A stretch of 64,000 nucleotides of DNA, taken from Amycolatopsis sp. NBC_00345 (lineage in GTDB: Bacteria > Actinomycetota > Actinomycetes > Mycobacteriales > Pseudonocardiaceae). The translations under genes and the position numbers were made by a program. The notes beneath the pieces are model-generated. The model had not been told where the DNA came from and did not search any database. It was given only the letters and a program-made list of their open reading frames with translations. Shown here one piece after another: positions 8,153-16,225 of the stretch (position 1 is the stretch's first letter; each line of letters starts with the position of its first letter). The stretch lies in NCBI RefSeq assembly GCF_036116635.1, contig NZ_CP107995.1, positions 3,658,001-3,722,000 on the forward strand, read 5' to 3'.

Positions 8153-9037
8153 TCAGGGCTGGATGGTGATGCGCTGCTGGCTGGTGTCGTCCAGCCAGTA
8201 CGCCCGGCCCTCGTCGACGATGAGCAGTTCCTCGAACTTGCAGCCGAATTCGCCGACCCGCAGGTGCGGCTCGACCGCCCACACCCCGGTCTTCGGGCCG
8301 TGGTGCAGCGGGCCGAGTTCCTCCGGGAAGACCAGGCGGCGCAGGACGTTCAGCAGGAAACCCGGTCCGTGCCAGCTGGCCATGTAGCCGAAGATCCTGG
8401 CGGGCGGGAAGTAGGGGAACCGGGTGAAGAACCTGCCGTGCCGGTAGACGCGGTGGCCCATGACGTGACCGACGTAGCCGTTGACCGCGTTTTCGAAACC
8501 GGCGGCCCGGATCTCGCCGTCCACCCAGGCGAAGACATCGCGTGCCTGCTCGGGGTCGGCGAACCGCTCCGGCAGCCGGGTGCGGAGTTCGGACAGGAAG
8601 TCCTGCGCGCGTTCGAGTTCGGGGTTCTCGCCCACGCCGACGGTGTAGGCGATATCTCCGGTGTAACCGTCCAGCACGGGAGCGCAGTCGAGGATCGCGA
8701 CGTCGTTCTCACGCAGGGTGCGGCCCTCGTCGCGGGCGGGTTCCCACTGCGAGTCCGGCGCCAGGGTGCGCGGGCCGAACGCGGCGATGGGCTTGTGCAA
8801 GTGCGCGCGGATACCGTGGTCGCGCAACCAGTCCGTCATCCAGCGCTGGGTACGGCCCTCGGTCCAGCCGGGCCGCAGCTCGGAGGCCGCCGCCTGGGCA
8901 CAGCGGAACGAGAGCCCCTGCGCGGTCCTGAATCCGTCCACTTCGGACGGTGTCGGGGTGGTGGACGACGCCGTGCGCCGGCCGGAGAGCCAGTGCGCGA
9001 CTCGGCCGCCCTCGGTGTTCTGCTGGATATCGGTCAT
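8153..9037 (-). CDS. M24-family metallopeptidase (Xaa-Pro aminopeptidase-like, single domain)
   Basis: 294 residues from ATG 9037, which has GAGGA 6 nt upstream. The pita-bread metal site is visible: AILDCAP (Asp117) and YTGDIA (Asp128) spaced 11 apart, then the His in VGHVMGHRVY, and the two Glu in AVEPHL and KFEELL. The creatinase N-terminal domain found in larger Xaa-Pro peptidases is missing, so it is a minimal M24 enzyme, possibly a dipeptidase or a non-peptidase member. It leads a minus-strand unit with the CocE hydrolase, the glycosyltransferase and the NB-ARC gene. Its upstream region is interrupted at 9153 by the insertion sequence, which now lies between this gene and the LysR gene that formerly preceded it. 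Confidence 0.85.
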   Translation of the reverse strand: MTDIQQNTEGGRVAHWLSGRRTASSTTPTPSEVDGFRTAQGLSFRCAQAAASELRPGWTEGRTQRWMTDWLRDHGIRAHLHKPIAAFGPRTLAPDSQWEPARDEGRTLRENDVAILDCAPVLDGYTGDIAYTVGVGENPELERAQDFLSELRTRLPERFADPEQARDVFAWVDGEIRAAGFENAVNGYVGHVMGHRVYRHGRFFTRFPYFPPARIFGYMASWHGPGFLLNVLRRLVFPEELGPLHHGPKTGVWAVEPHLRVGEFGCKFEELLIVDEGRAYWLDDTSQQRITIQP

Positions 9038-9154
9038 GGTCGTCCTCGCCGGGCGGGGGTCCGCTGTCCCCCAGCACCGTAAGCGCGCGAGGTGCGCCAC
9101 CGGAAACACCGAATCGGCCCCGGATGCACAGCCAAAAGCTGTCAATGACGGTTA

Positions 9155-9995
9155 GGGCGTGTCTGATAAAGGTTTCGGTTGGTGGCTGGGATGCTGCCGG
9201 TTGTGTCACGGTTTCGGTTGCTTTCAGACGATGAGTGGGCGTTGATCGAGGGTTTGCTGCCGGTCCGTACCGGTAAACAAGGCAGGCCGTTCTCCGATGC
9301 GCGGGCGATGGTCGAGGGGATCATCTACCGGTATCGGTGCGGGATCGCGTGGCGGGACGTGCCCGAGGTGTTCGGTCCGTGGCAGACGATCTAGACCTGG
9401 CACCGCCGGATGGCCGGCGACGGTACGTGGGACACCGTGTTGCAGCGCCTGCTGAGTACCGCGGACGCGGCCGGGCAGATCGACTGGGCAGTATCGGTCG
9501 ACTCGACGATCGCGCGGGCGCATCAGCACGCCACCAACGTCAGCCGTCCCACAGGGGGCTGGGTCGAACTACACGGATCTGCTCACCGAGCCGCCTGATC
9601 ATGCGATCGGCCGCTCCCGCGGCGGCTGGAGCACGAAAGTGCACCACCGGGCTGGGCACGGTCGGGCACGTACTCGTCCCGACCGTGTCCGGGGCGACAA
9701 GGCCTATTCCTCCCGCGCGATCCGTGGACATCTGCGCGCTCGTGGCATCGTCGCGGTGATCCCCGAACCTGCCGATCAGGCCGGGCACCGCAAACGCCGG
9801 GGCTCAAGCGGTGGTCGTCCACCGGCGTTCGACTCGGTGGACTACCGCGGCCGCAACGTTGTCGAGCGCCGGTTCAACGAGCTCAAACAATGGCGTGGCC
9901 TGGCCACCCGCTACGACAAGCTAGCCATCGTCTACCGGTCCGCGGTCGTCCTCCACACAGTGATCACCTGGACAAAGGCATTGTCAGACACGCCC
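9155..9995 (+). mobile_element. IS5-family insertion sequence (defective), 841 bp
   Basis: The element is bounded by 15-bp imperfect terminal inverted repeats: GGGCGTGTCTGATAA at 9155-9169 and the complement of GGGCGTGTCTGACAA at 9981-9995 (one mismatch). A TA dinucleotide flanks both ends (9153-9154 and 9996-9997), the target duplication expected of IS427-type IS5 elements. The single transposase reading frame inside is broken three ways, so it cannot move by itself. It landed between the LysR gene and the M24 gene, inside the LysR stop codon. Confidence 0.9.
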
Positions 9996-9998
9996 TAG
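9182..9998 (+). pseudogene. IS5-family transposase, inactivated by amber codon, frameshift and deletion
   Basis: The first 70 codons (RLLSDDEWALIEGLLPV, GIAWRDVP) are a typical IS5 N-terminal DUF4096-like region. At 9392-9394 a TAG replaces the Trp codon expected in QTIWTWHRRM. Reading continues with the first catalytic Asp in WAVSVDSTIARAHQH. Near 9555-9570 the sense moves to another frame (LLTEPPDHAIGRSRGG). About 9640 a deletion joins STKVHHRAGHG straight to RTRPDRVRGDKAYSSRA, removing the segment that carries the second catalytic Asp. The third catalytic Glu survives in VERRFNELKQWRGLATRYDK. Any one of these lesions would be enough to inactivate it. Confidence 0.9.
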
Positions 9999-10942
9999 CT
10001 GCTCGGCCACGCCTCGAACGGGTGCTCGATCTTCGCGATCAACTCGGTTTCGGTGTCGCGAACCGCGCGTGCGGCGGCGATCAGGCTGTCGATCACGGCG
10101 TTGCGGCGGTCGGCGTGCCAGGCGATCGCCAGCGGGGAGCCGCGGAGCTCCGGGATGGCGACATAACGGACGCCCGAGTGGGGCGTGTACCGCCGGATCG
10201 AGCCGACCGTGATCGCGCACGCGGCGCCGGCGGCCACGATCTCGTTCTCCTCGGTCTGCGAGTGGGTCTCGATCAGGCGCGGCCGAGCCTGGCCCGCCCG
10301 GTGTTCGACGAGCGTCCAGTAGTCCTGCCAGGCGGTGTCCGCGGTGATGCCGACCGCGAAGGGCTGGTCGAGCGCGAGGACGTCGCTGAGGCTGACCTCG
10401 TCGTGGGCGGCCAGGGGATGTCTCGCCGAGAGCGCGATGACGCGGGGTTCGACGAAGAGGGTCTCGTATTCGACGCGCGGGGCCGAAACCGGCGGCCGGA
10501 TGATGGCGATGTCGGCCCAGCCGTCCATCAGCCCGGCCGAGGTGTCACTGAAGTCGAATTCGCGCAGCTCGAACTTGACGGCGGGGAACCGCTCGCGGAA
10601 CTCGGCCAGCAGCGGCGCGGTGAGTTCGAGCGCGGCGGCGACCACGAAGCCGATCTTGATGGTGCCGATCTCGCCCCGCGCCGCCTGCCGGGCGTCTTCG
10701 ACGGCCTGGTCGAGGATCGTCAGCGCGGTCTTCGCGGCGGCGAGGAAGGCCTCGCCGGCCGTGGTGAGCTCGACCTTGCGGGTGGTGCGGCGGAGCAGCT
10801 CGACCCCGATCTCGTCCTCGAGCTGCCGGATCTGCGCGCTCAGCGACTGCTGCGCGATGTACAGCCGGTTCGCCGCGCGCCCGAAATGGAGCTCTTCGGC
10901 CACGGCGATGAAGTACCGGAGCTTGCGCGAGGACAGATCCAC
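9995..10942 (-). CDS. LysR-family transcriptional regulator
   Basis: 315 residues from GTG 10942. The N-terminal winged helix-turn-helix is clear (LRYFIAVAEELHFGRAANRL, then SLSAQIRQLEDEIGVELLRR), followed by the periplasmic-binding-like effector domain (GTIKIGFVVAAALELTAPLL). It is divergent from the acyl-CoA ligase operon beginning at 11118 across a 175-nt gap, the usual layout for a LysR regulator and its target, so I infer that it controls that operon. Its stop codon TAG is built from the TA target duplication plus the first base of the inserted IS. Without the IS the frame would end at TAA in the same place, so the protein is unaffected. Confidence 0.9.
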   Translation of the reverse strand: MDLSSRKLRYFIAVAEELHFGRAANRLYIAQQSLSAQIRQLEDEIGVELLRRTTRKVELTTAGEAFLAAAKTALTILDQAVEDARQAARGEIGTIKIGFVVAAALELTAPLLAEFRERFPAVKFELREFDFSDTSAGLMDGWADIAIIRPPVSAPRVEYETLFVEPRVIALSARHPLAAHDEVSLSDVLALDQPFAVGITADTAWQDYWTLVEHRAGQARPRLIETHSQTEENEIVAAGAACAITVGSIRRYTPHSGVRYVAIPELRGSPLAIAWHADRRNAVIDSLIAAARAVRDTETELIAKIEHPFEAWPSS

Positions 10943-11117
10943 AGCCGGGGACTGTAACTCAAGCCGGAAAGCACTGTTTCAGTTCGAGGCGGTCGGCGTG
11001 TCACCGTGGTGGCCGGCCCGCCGCGGCTCCGGACCTGGAGAAACCGTCGTGCCGGACCCGGCGGCCGGTGCCACGCCCGTGGCCCGCCCGGGCCCCCGCG
11101 ACCTCGGAAGGTTCGTC

Positions 11118-12596
11118 ATGACCACCATCGCCCAGGCCCTCACCCGCGGCGCGGCCCGGCATCCCGAGCGGATCGCGGTCACGCTCGACGACCACGAACT
11201 GAGCTACCGGGCCCTCGACGAGGCGAGTGCCCGCGTGGCCGCGCTGCTGCGGGCGCGGGGAGTCCGCCCCGGCGACCGGGTCGGCATCATGCTGCCCAAC
11301 GTGCCGTTCTTCGCCGCCGCCTACTTCGGCGTGCTGCGGGCCGGTGCGATCGCGGTGCCGATGAACATCCTGCTGAAGCCCCGCGAAGTGGCCTACTACC
11401 TCGCAGACTCCCAGGCTGCGCTGCTGTTCGCCTGGCACGAGGCCGACACCGGCGCGCCGGGAACGGACTGTGTCGAGGTCGGGCCCGACGCGTGGGAGAC
11501 GCTGCTGGCGGGGTTCGGCCCCGTCGACGGCGTCGTCGAGCGCGACGGCACGGGCACCGCGGTCATCCTCTACACCTCGGGCACGACCGGACGCCCCAAA
11601 GGCGCCGAGCTGACCCACGACAACCTGCGCCCCAACACCGACGCCGCGATCGAGCTGATGTCACTGGACCAGGACTCGGTGGTGCTCGGCGCGCTGCCGC
11701 TGTTCCACGTGTTCGGCCTGACCTGCGGGCTCAACGCCACCATCACCGCGGGTGCCAAGCTCACCCTGGTCCCCCGGTTCGCCCCGGCCGCGGTACTGGG
11801 CGTGGTGGCCCGCGACCGCGTGACCTGTTTCCAAGGCGTGCCGACGATGTACTCCGCGCTGCTGGCCGTCCCGGACCGGGAACGCTACGACGTCTCGAGC
11901 CTGGACGTCTGCGTGTCGGGTGGATCAGCGCTGCCCGGGGAGGTCCTGCGCCGGTTCGAGCAGACATTCGGCTGTCCGATTCTCGAAGGCTACGGCTTGT
12001 CGGAGACGTCACCGATCGCGTCGTTCAACTTCTCCGACCGGCGCAAGGCCGGGTCCATCGGAACGCCGATCGCCGGGGTGCGGATGCGGATCGTCGACGA
12101 CGCCGGGGCCGACGTCCCGCCCGGCGAACCGGGCGAGATCGTCATCAGCGGCCACAACGTGATGAAGGGCTACTGGAACAAGCCCGCCGAGACCGCGGCG
12201 TCCATCCGGGACGGCTGGTTCCACTCCGGTGACATCGGCCGGATCGACGAGGACGGCTACTTCTTCATCGTCGACCGCAAGAAGGACCTGATCATCCGAG
12301 GCGGGTACAACGTCTATCCCCGCGAGATCGAGGAGGTGCTCTACGAACGCCCGGCCGTGCAGGAGGCGGCCGTCGTGGGCGTCGAGCACGCTGAACTCGG
12401 CGAGGAGGTCGGCGCGGCCGTGGCGCTCAAAGCGGGCACGCGGGTGACCGCCGATGAGCTGCGCGAGTTCGTCAAGGACCAGGTCGCCGCCTACAAATAC
12501 CCCAGGGTGATCTGGTTCGTCGACCGGTTGCCCAAGGGCGCGACCGGCAAGATCCTCAAACGCGCCATCGAGAAGCCGGCGACGGTGCCGTCATGA
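11118..12596 (+). CDS. Long-chain fatty acid-CoA ligase-like AMP-forming enzyme
   Basis: 492 residues of the ANL superfamily. Motifs are the phosphate loop YTSGTTGRPKGAE, the core GYGLSETSPI, the aspartate motif DGWFHSGDIG, and the hinge/C-terminal DRKKDLIIRGGYNVYPREIE with the catalytic Lys in PKGATGKILKR. The size and motifs fit FadD-type acyl-CoA ligases that activate fatty or aromatic acids with ATP and CoA in the cytoplasm. ATG 11118 follows GGAAGG by 6 nt. The stop overlaps the start of the next gene (ATGA), so the oxidase, monooxygenase and MOSC genes downstream are probably translated from the same mRNA. The regulator is likely the divergent LysR protein. Substrate is not predictable. 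Confidence 0.9.
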   Translation: MTTIAQALTRGAARHPERIAVTLDDHELSYRALDEASARVAALLRARGVRPGDRVGIMLPNVPFFAAAYFGVLRAGAIAVPMNILLKPREVAYYLADSQAALLFAWHEADTGAPGTDCVEVGPDAWETLLAGFGPVDGVVERDGTGTAVILYTSGTTGRPKGAELTHDNLRPNTDAAIELMSLDQDSVVLGALPLFHVFGLTCGLNATITAGAKLTLVPRFAPAAVLGVVARDRVTCFQGVPTMYSALLAVPDRERYDVSSLDVCVSGGSALPGEVLRRFEQTFGCPILEGYGLSETSPIASFNFSDRRKAGSIGTPIAGVRMRIVDDAGADVPPGEPGEIVISGHNVMKGYWNKPAETAASIRDGWFHSGDIGRIDEDGYFFIVDRKKDLIIRGGYNVYPREIEEVLYERPAVQEAAVVGVEHAELGEEVGAAVALKAGTRVTADELREFVKDQVAAYKYPRVIWFVDRLPKGATGKILKRAIEKPATVPS

Positions 12597-13956
12597 CCTG
12601 GACGAACTGGGCGGGCGACCAGCACTGCGCGCCGGCACGGACAGCGCGCCCCGCGAGTGAAGAGGAGGTGCCCGGATCGTCACGGACGCCGCCGCACGCG
12701 GGCTGAAGGTGCGCGCGGCCGGTTCCGGGCATTCGTTCACCGACGCGGTCTGCACCGACGGCGTGCTCGTGGACACCTCGGGGCTGCGGCGCGTGCTCGC
12801 CGCCGATCCCGGCAGCGGCCTGGTGACGGTCGAGGCGGGAATCAAGCTGCATGAGCTGGGCAAGCACCTCGCCCGGCTCGGGCTCGCGCTGGAGAACCAG
12901 GGCGACATCGACGCACAGGCGCTGGCGGGCGCGCTGGCGACCGCGACCCACGGCACCGGCGCGCGGTTCGGCAACCTGTCCTCGCGGGTGGCCGGGATGC
13001 GGGTGGTGACCGCATCCGGCGAGGTCGTCGAGCTGACCGCGGACACCGACCCGGACGGGCTGCGCGCGGCCCGGGTGTCCGTCGGCGCGCTCGGCGTGGT
13101 GACCGCGGTGACGCTCAGGACCGTGCCGCAGTACACCCTGCACCGCCACGACCGGCCGCTGCCGCTCGGGGAAACCCTTGCGCGGCTGGACGAACTCGCC
13201 GGCGCCAACGACCACTTCGAGTTCTTCCTCTGGCCCTACACCCGGACCGCGGCGACCAAGACCACCAGGCGCGGCCAGGAGCCGGCCCGGCCACAGGCGT
13301 CCTGGAAACGCCGGCTCAGCGAAGACCTGATCGAGAACAGGCTGCTGGAGACGATCTCCCGCGTCGGGCGTGCCCGGAATTCACTGGTACCGCGGCTGAA
13401 CCGGCTCCTGGCCTCGTCCATGGGGGAAGGCCGCCTGCAGGACCACGCTTACCGCGTCTACGCCACGAAGCGGACGGTCCGGTTCAACGAACTGGAGTAC
13501 GCGATCCCCCGCGTCCACGCGCGGGAGGCGCTCGAGCGGGTGCTCGACCTGGTGGAGCGGCGGAAGCTGCCGATCCTGTTCCCGTTCGAGACGCGGTTCG
13601 CCGCCGCCGACGACGCTTTCCTCTCCCCCGCCTACGGCCGCGACACCTGCTATCTCGCCGTCCACCAGTACACCGGCATGGAGTTCGAATCGTTCTTCCG
13701 CGGTGTGGAAACGATCATGGACGACTACGACGGCCGCCCGCACTGGGGCAAACGGCACTACCAGACCGCCGCGACGCTCCGCGGGCGCTACCCGGGGTGG
13801 GACCGGTTCCAGGCCGTACGAGCCCGGCTCGACCCCCACGGCCTGTTCACCAACGACTACGTCCTCCGTACGCTCGGACCGGTAGACCACACCGCCGTTC
13901 AGTCCATTATGGACGAGCAAGGGCGGTCGAGCGCCCTGGAGGCCGACGATGCTTGA
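12593..13956 (+). pseudogene. D-arabinono-1,4-lactone/alditol oxidase-like FAD protein, 1-nt frameshift near the N-terminus
   Basis: Starting at ATG 12593 (ATGA overlap with the ligase) the frame reads MTWTNWAGDQHCAP and ASEEEV, the expected start of VAO-type sugar-lactone oxidases, then hits TGA within 15 codons. The rest of the protein (RIVTDAAARGLKVRAAGSGHSFTDAV onward, shown here in parts) is in the +1 frame from about 12673. Adding one G to GTGCCCGGATC (giving GTGGCCCGG) restores a continuous V-A-R-I-V. Beyond the lesion the gene looks intact: FAD loop GSGHSFTDAV with the His that carries FAD in relatives, GALATATHGTG, and the ALO C-terminal HWGKRHYQ. Either a true recent null mutation, a sequencing error, or initiation at a later GTG such as 12709. 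Confidence 0.75.
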
Positions 13957-15076
13957 CGTGCTCGTGATCGGTGCCGGCCCGGGTGGCCTGGCGGCCGCGG
14001 CGGAGCTCGGCCGGCGAGGCCTGCGGGCCACTGTCGCCGACAAGGCCGACGCGGTGGGCTCCGCCTGGCGCCGGCACTACGAACGGCTGCACCTGCACAC
14101 GATCCGCTGGAACTCCCACCTGCCGGGCCTGAAGATCCCGCGCGCGTACGGCCGCTGGGTCGCCCGCGCGGATGTGGTGCGCTACCTCGGCGACTACGCC
14201 GCGTACCACCGCCTCGACGTCCGGCTCGGGGTCACGGTCAGCGGGCTGGAGCGGGACGGCGGCGGCTGGATCGCCCGCAGCCCTCAGGGCGACGTCCGGG
14301 CCCGGTTCGTCGTGGTCGCGACCGGCTACAACCACACCCCCGACATCCCCGCGTGGCCTGGGCGCGAGACCTTCGACGGCGAGTTGCTGCACTCCGCCGG
14401 CTATCGCGCTCCCCAGCCGTACGCGGGGCGTGACGTGCTCGTCGTCGGGAGCGGGAACACCGGCGCCGAGATCGCCGTCGACCTCGTCGAAGGCGGCGCG
14501 GCGTCAGTCCGGCTCGCCGTGCGGACAGTGCCGACCTTCGTCCGGCGCCAAGCCGGTCCGCTGCTCGACAACAGCACCATCGGCATCGTGCTGCGCAGGC
14601 TCCCGGTCCGGCTCGTCGACCACGTCATCGCGCTGTCGAGCCGGCTGACCACGCCCGACCTGTCGGCGCACGGCCTGGCGCGGCCGGGAGCCGGGGCCTA
14701 CACCCGGCTGCTGGCCGACGGCGCGGTCCCGATCATCGACGTCGGGCTCATCGACGCCCTGCGGGCGGGCCAGGTCGAGGTCGTCGCGGCGGTCAGCGGT
14801 TTCGACGGAGACAAGGTCATACTCGCCGACGGCACCGCGATCGCGCCGGACACCGTGATCGCGGCGACCGGCTTCCGGCAGGGCCTCGACGAGCTGGTCG
14901 GCCGGTTCGTCCTGCTCGACGAGCGGGGCCGGCCGGCCGTCCACGGGGCGCGGACCCACCCGAACGCCCCGGGCCTGTACTTCACCGGCTACACCAACCC
15001 CATCAGCGGCATGTTCCACGAACTCGCGCTCGACGCCCGCCGCATCGCGCGGGCGGTCCGGCGCGAGGCCGGATGA
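13949..15076 (+). CDS. Flavin-dependent monooxygenase (NAD(P)/FAD, FMO/YUC-like)
   Basis: 375 residues with two dinucleotide-binding folds. The FAD motif is VIGAGPGGLAAAAELGRRG at the extreme N-terminus. The NADPH motif is VVGSGNTGAEIAVDL in the middle. A third conserved segment, PDTVIAATGFRQGL, is the ATG motif of the family, and FTGYTNPISG lies near the end. This is the pattern of single-component flavin monooxygenases related to YUCCA and plant FMO proteins, which oxygenate small nucleophiles. The start overlaps the oxidase by 8 nt and the stop overlaps the MOSC start (ATGA), showing tight translational coupling. Substrate unknown; I infer that it acts on the same pathway as the ligase and oxidase. 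Confidence 0.88.
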   Translation: MLDVLVIGAGPGGLAAAAELGRRGLRATVADKADAVGSAWRRHYERLHLHTIRWNSHLPGLKIPRAYGRWVARADVVRYLGDYAAYHRLDVRLGVTVSGLERDGGGWIARSPQGDVRARFVVVATGYNHTPDIPAWPGRETFDGELLHSAGYRAPQPYAGRDVLVVGSGNTGAEIAVDLVEGGAASVRLAVRTVPTFVRRQAGPLLDNSTIGIVLRRLPVRLVDHVIALSSRLTTPDLSAHGLARPGAGAYTRLLADGAVPIIDVGLIDALRAGQVEVVAAVSGFDGDKVILADGTAIAPDTVIAATGFRQGLDELVGRFVLLDERGRPAVHGARTHPNAPGLYFTGYTNPISGMFHELALDARRIARAVRREAG

Positions 15077-16047
15077 CCGCGACCACGGAGGTGCTGATGA
15101 ACACCGAGCAGCCAGTCGGCTCGGTCGCCGAGCTGTGGCGGTTCCCGGTCAAATCGATGCTGGGCGAACGGCTCGACACCGTCGAGCTGACCGGCACCGG
15201 CATCGCGGGCGACCGCGCCTACGCGATCTTCGACCCGGCCACCGGCAAGGTCGCCAGCGCCAAGCACCCCCGGCTGTGGCCGGACATGTTCGGCTGCCGG
15301 GCCACGTTCGTCGCGCCACCCCGCCCCGGCGAGCCACCGCCCCCGGCCCGCATCGAACTCGCCGACGGCACCGTCGTGCGCACCGACGCCCCCGGCGCCG
15401 ACGACGTGCTGTCCCGGTTCTTCGGCCGCGAGGTACGCCTGATCAGCGCTTCGCCCGAGAAGTACCTGATCGACGAATACCACCCCGACCTCGAACACCT
15501 GAACCCGCAAGGGGATCGCGACGTGGTCGTCGACCAGCCGCTGGGCGCCGCCCTGTTCGGCGCGCTCGGCCGTCCCTCGGTGGTCCCGCCGGGCGCGCTG
15601 GTCGACCTGTTCCCGCTGTCGGTGCTGGCGACCTCCAGCCTGCGGCGCTTCGCCGAACTGGAGCCGGACGGCGAATGGGACACCCGCCGCTTCCGTATGA
15701 ACGTGATCGTGGAAACCCCCGGCACCACCTTCGCCGACAACGCTTGGGTGGGCGGGAACCTCGCTTTCGGCACCGGTGCGGCACTCGACGTCGCCGTCCC
15801 GACACCCCGATGCGTGATGACCAACCTCGCCCTCGACGAACTGCCGCGCAACCCGCGGATGCTCAAAGCGGCCGCCGCACACAACCGCCTCGACATCCTC
15901 GGCCTCGGGCTCTACCCGTGCGCCGGCGTGTACGCCGTGCCCACCGCGCCGGGCCCGATCCACATCGGAGACCAGGTCCGGCTGACCTCCGGCGGTAGAA
16001 CACCGGGCACCGACCGCGAACTCACACCAGACGAGGCGCCGTCGTGA
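15073..16047 (+). CDS. MOSC domain-containing protein with N-terminal beta-barrel
   Basis: 324 residues. The N-terminal part (VAELWRFPVKSMLGERLDTVEL, shown by the first 20 residues as the MOSC_N signature) precedes a MOSC domain ending in PTPRCVMTNL, where the Cys is the conserved sulfur/molybdenum-liganding position, and GVYAVPTAPGPIHIGDQVRL. Relatives are the mARC/YcbX group that transfer sulfur or reduce N-hydroxylated compounds with molybdenum cofactor. Being coupled (ATGA) to a flavin monooxygenase is interesting because FMO enzymes make N-oxides or N-hydroxyl groups that mARC-like proteins reduce. It ends tail-to-tail with vdcD, overlapping by 26 nt. Confidence 0.87.
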   Translation: MTATTEVLMNTEQPVGSVAELWRFPVKSMLGERLDTVELTGTGIAGDRAYAIFDPATGKVASAKHPRLWPDMFGCRATFVAPPRPGEPPPPARIELADGTVVRTDAPGADDVLSRFFGREVRLISASPEKYLIDEYHPDLEHLNPQGDRDVVVDQPLGAALFGALGRPSVVPPGALVDLFPLSVLATSSLRRFAELEPDGEWDTRRFRMNVIVETPGTTFADNAWVGGNLAFGTGAALDVAVPTPRCVMTNLALDELPRNPRMLKAAAAHNRLDILGLGLYPCAGVYAVPTAPGPIHIGDQVRLTSGGRTPGTDRELTPDEAPS

Positions 16048-16225
16048 TGTCCTCGGCGGTGAGGCGGAACTCGACCGGGTAGGCGTCGGGATCGGTCGCG
16101 GTCGCCGGTTCGGTCGAGCGCCACGCGTACCAGCACACGGAACAGGAATTCATCGTCCAGTGGCCGGCGACGGGCGAGTGCGCGACCGTGCCGGCTTCGG
16201 TGGACCGGCAACGTGGGCAGATCAT
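16022..16225 (-). CDS. vdcD: Non-oxidative hydroxyarylic acid decarboxylase small subunit D
   Basis: A 67-residue protein starting MICPRC, with a second Cys pair in NSCSVCWYAWRSTEP. These paired cysteines and the CWYAWR signature match VdcD/ShdD/BsdD, the small subunit of vanillate and hydroxybenzoate decarboxylases, which probably binds a metal. Its ATG overlaps the vdcC stop (ATGA), the third gene of a B-C-D order found in the known operons. Its 3' end overlaps the convergent MOSC gene. Confidence 0.88.
   Translation of the reverse strand: MICPRCRSTEAGTVAHSPVAGHWTMNSCSVCWYAWRSTEPATATDPDAYPVEFRLTAEDITTAPRLV

Noticed and set aside
6053..9082. 1009-codon plus-strand open frame
   Set aside because: Antisense to the glycosyltransferase, CocE and M24 genes, which have clear motifs and ribosome binding sites.
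10335..11117. N-terminal extension of the acyl-CoA ligase
   Set aside because: The frame is open through the LysR gene, but the family start and the GGAAGG site put the start at 11118.
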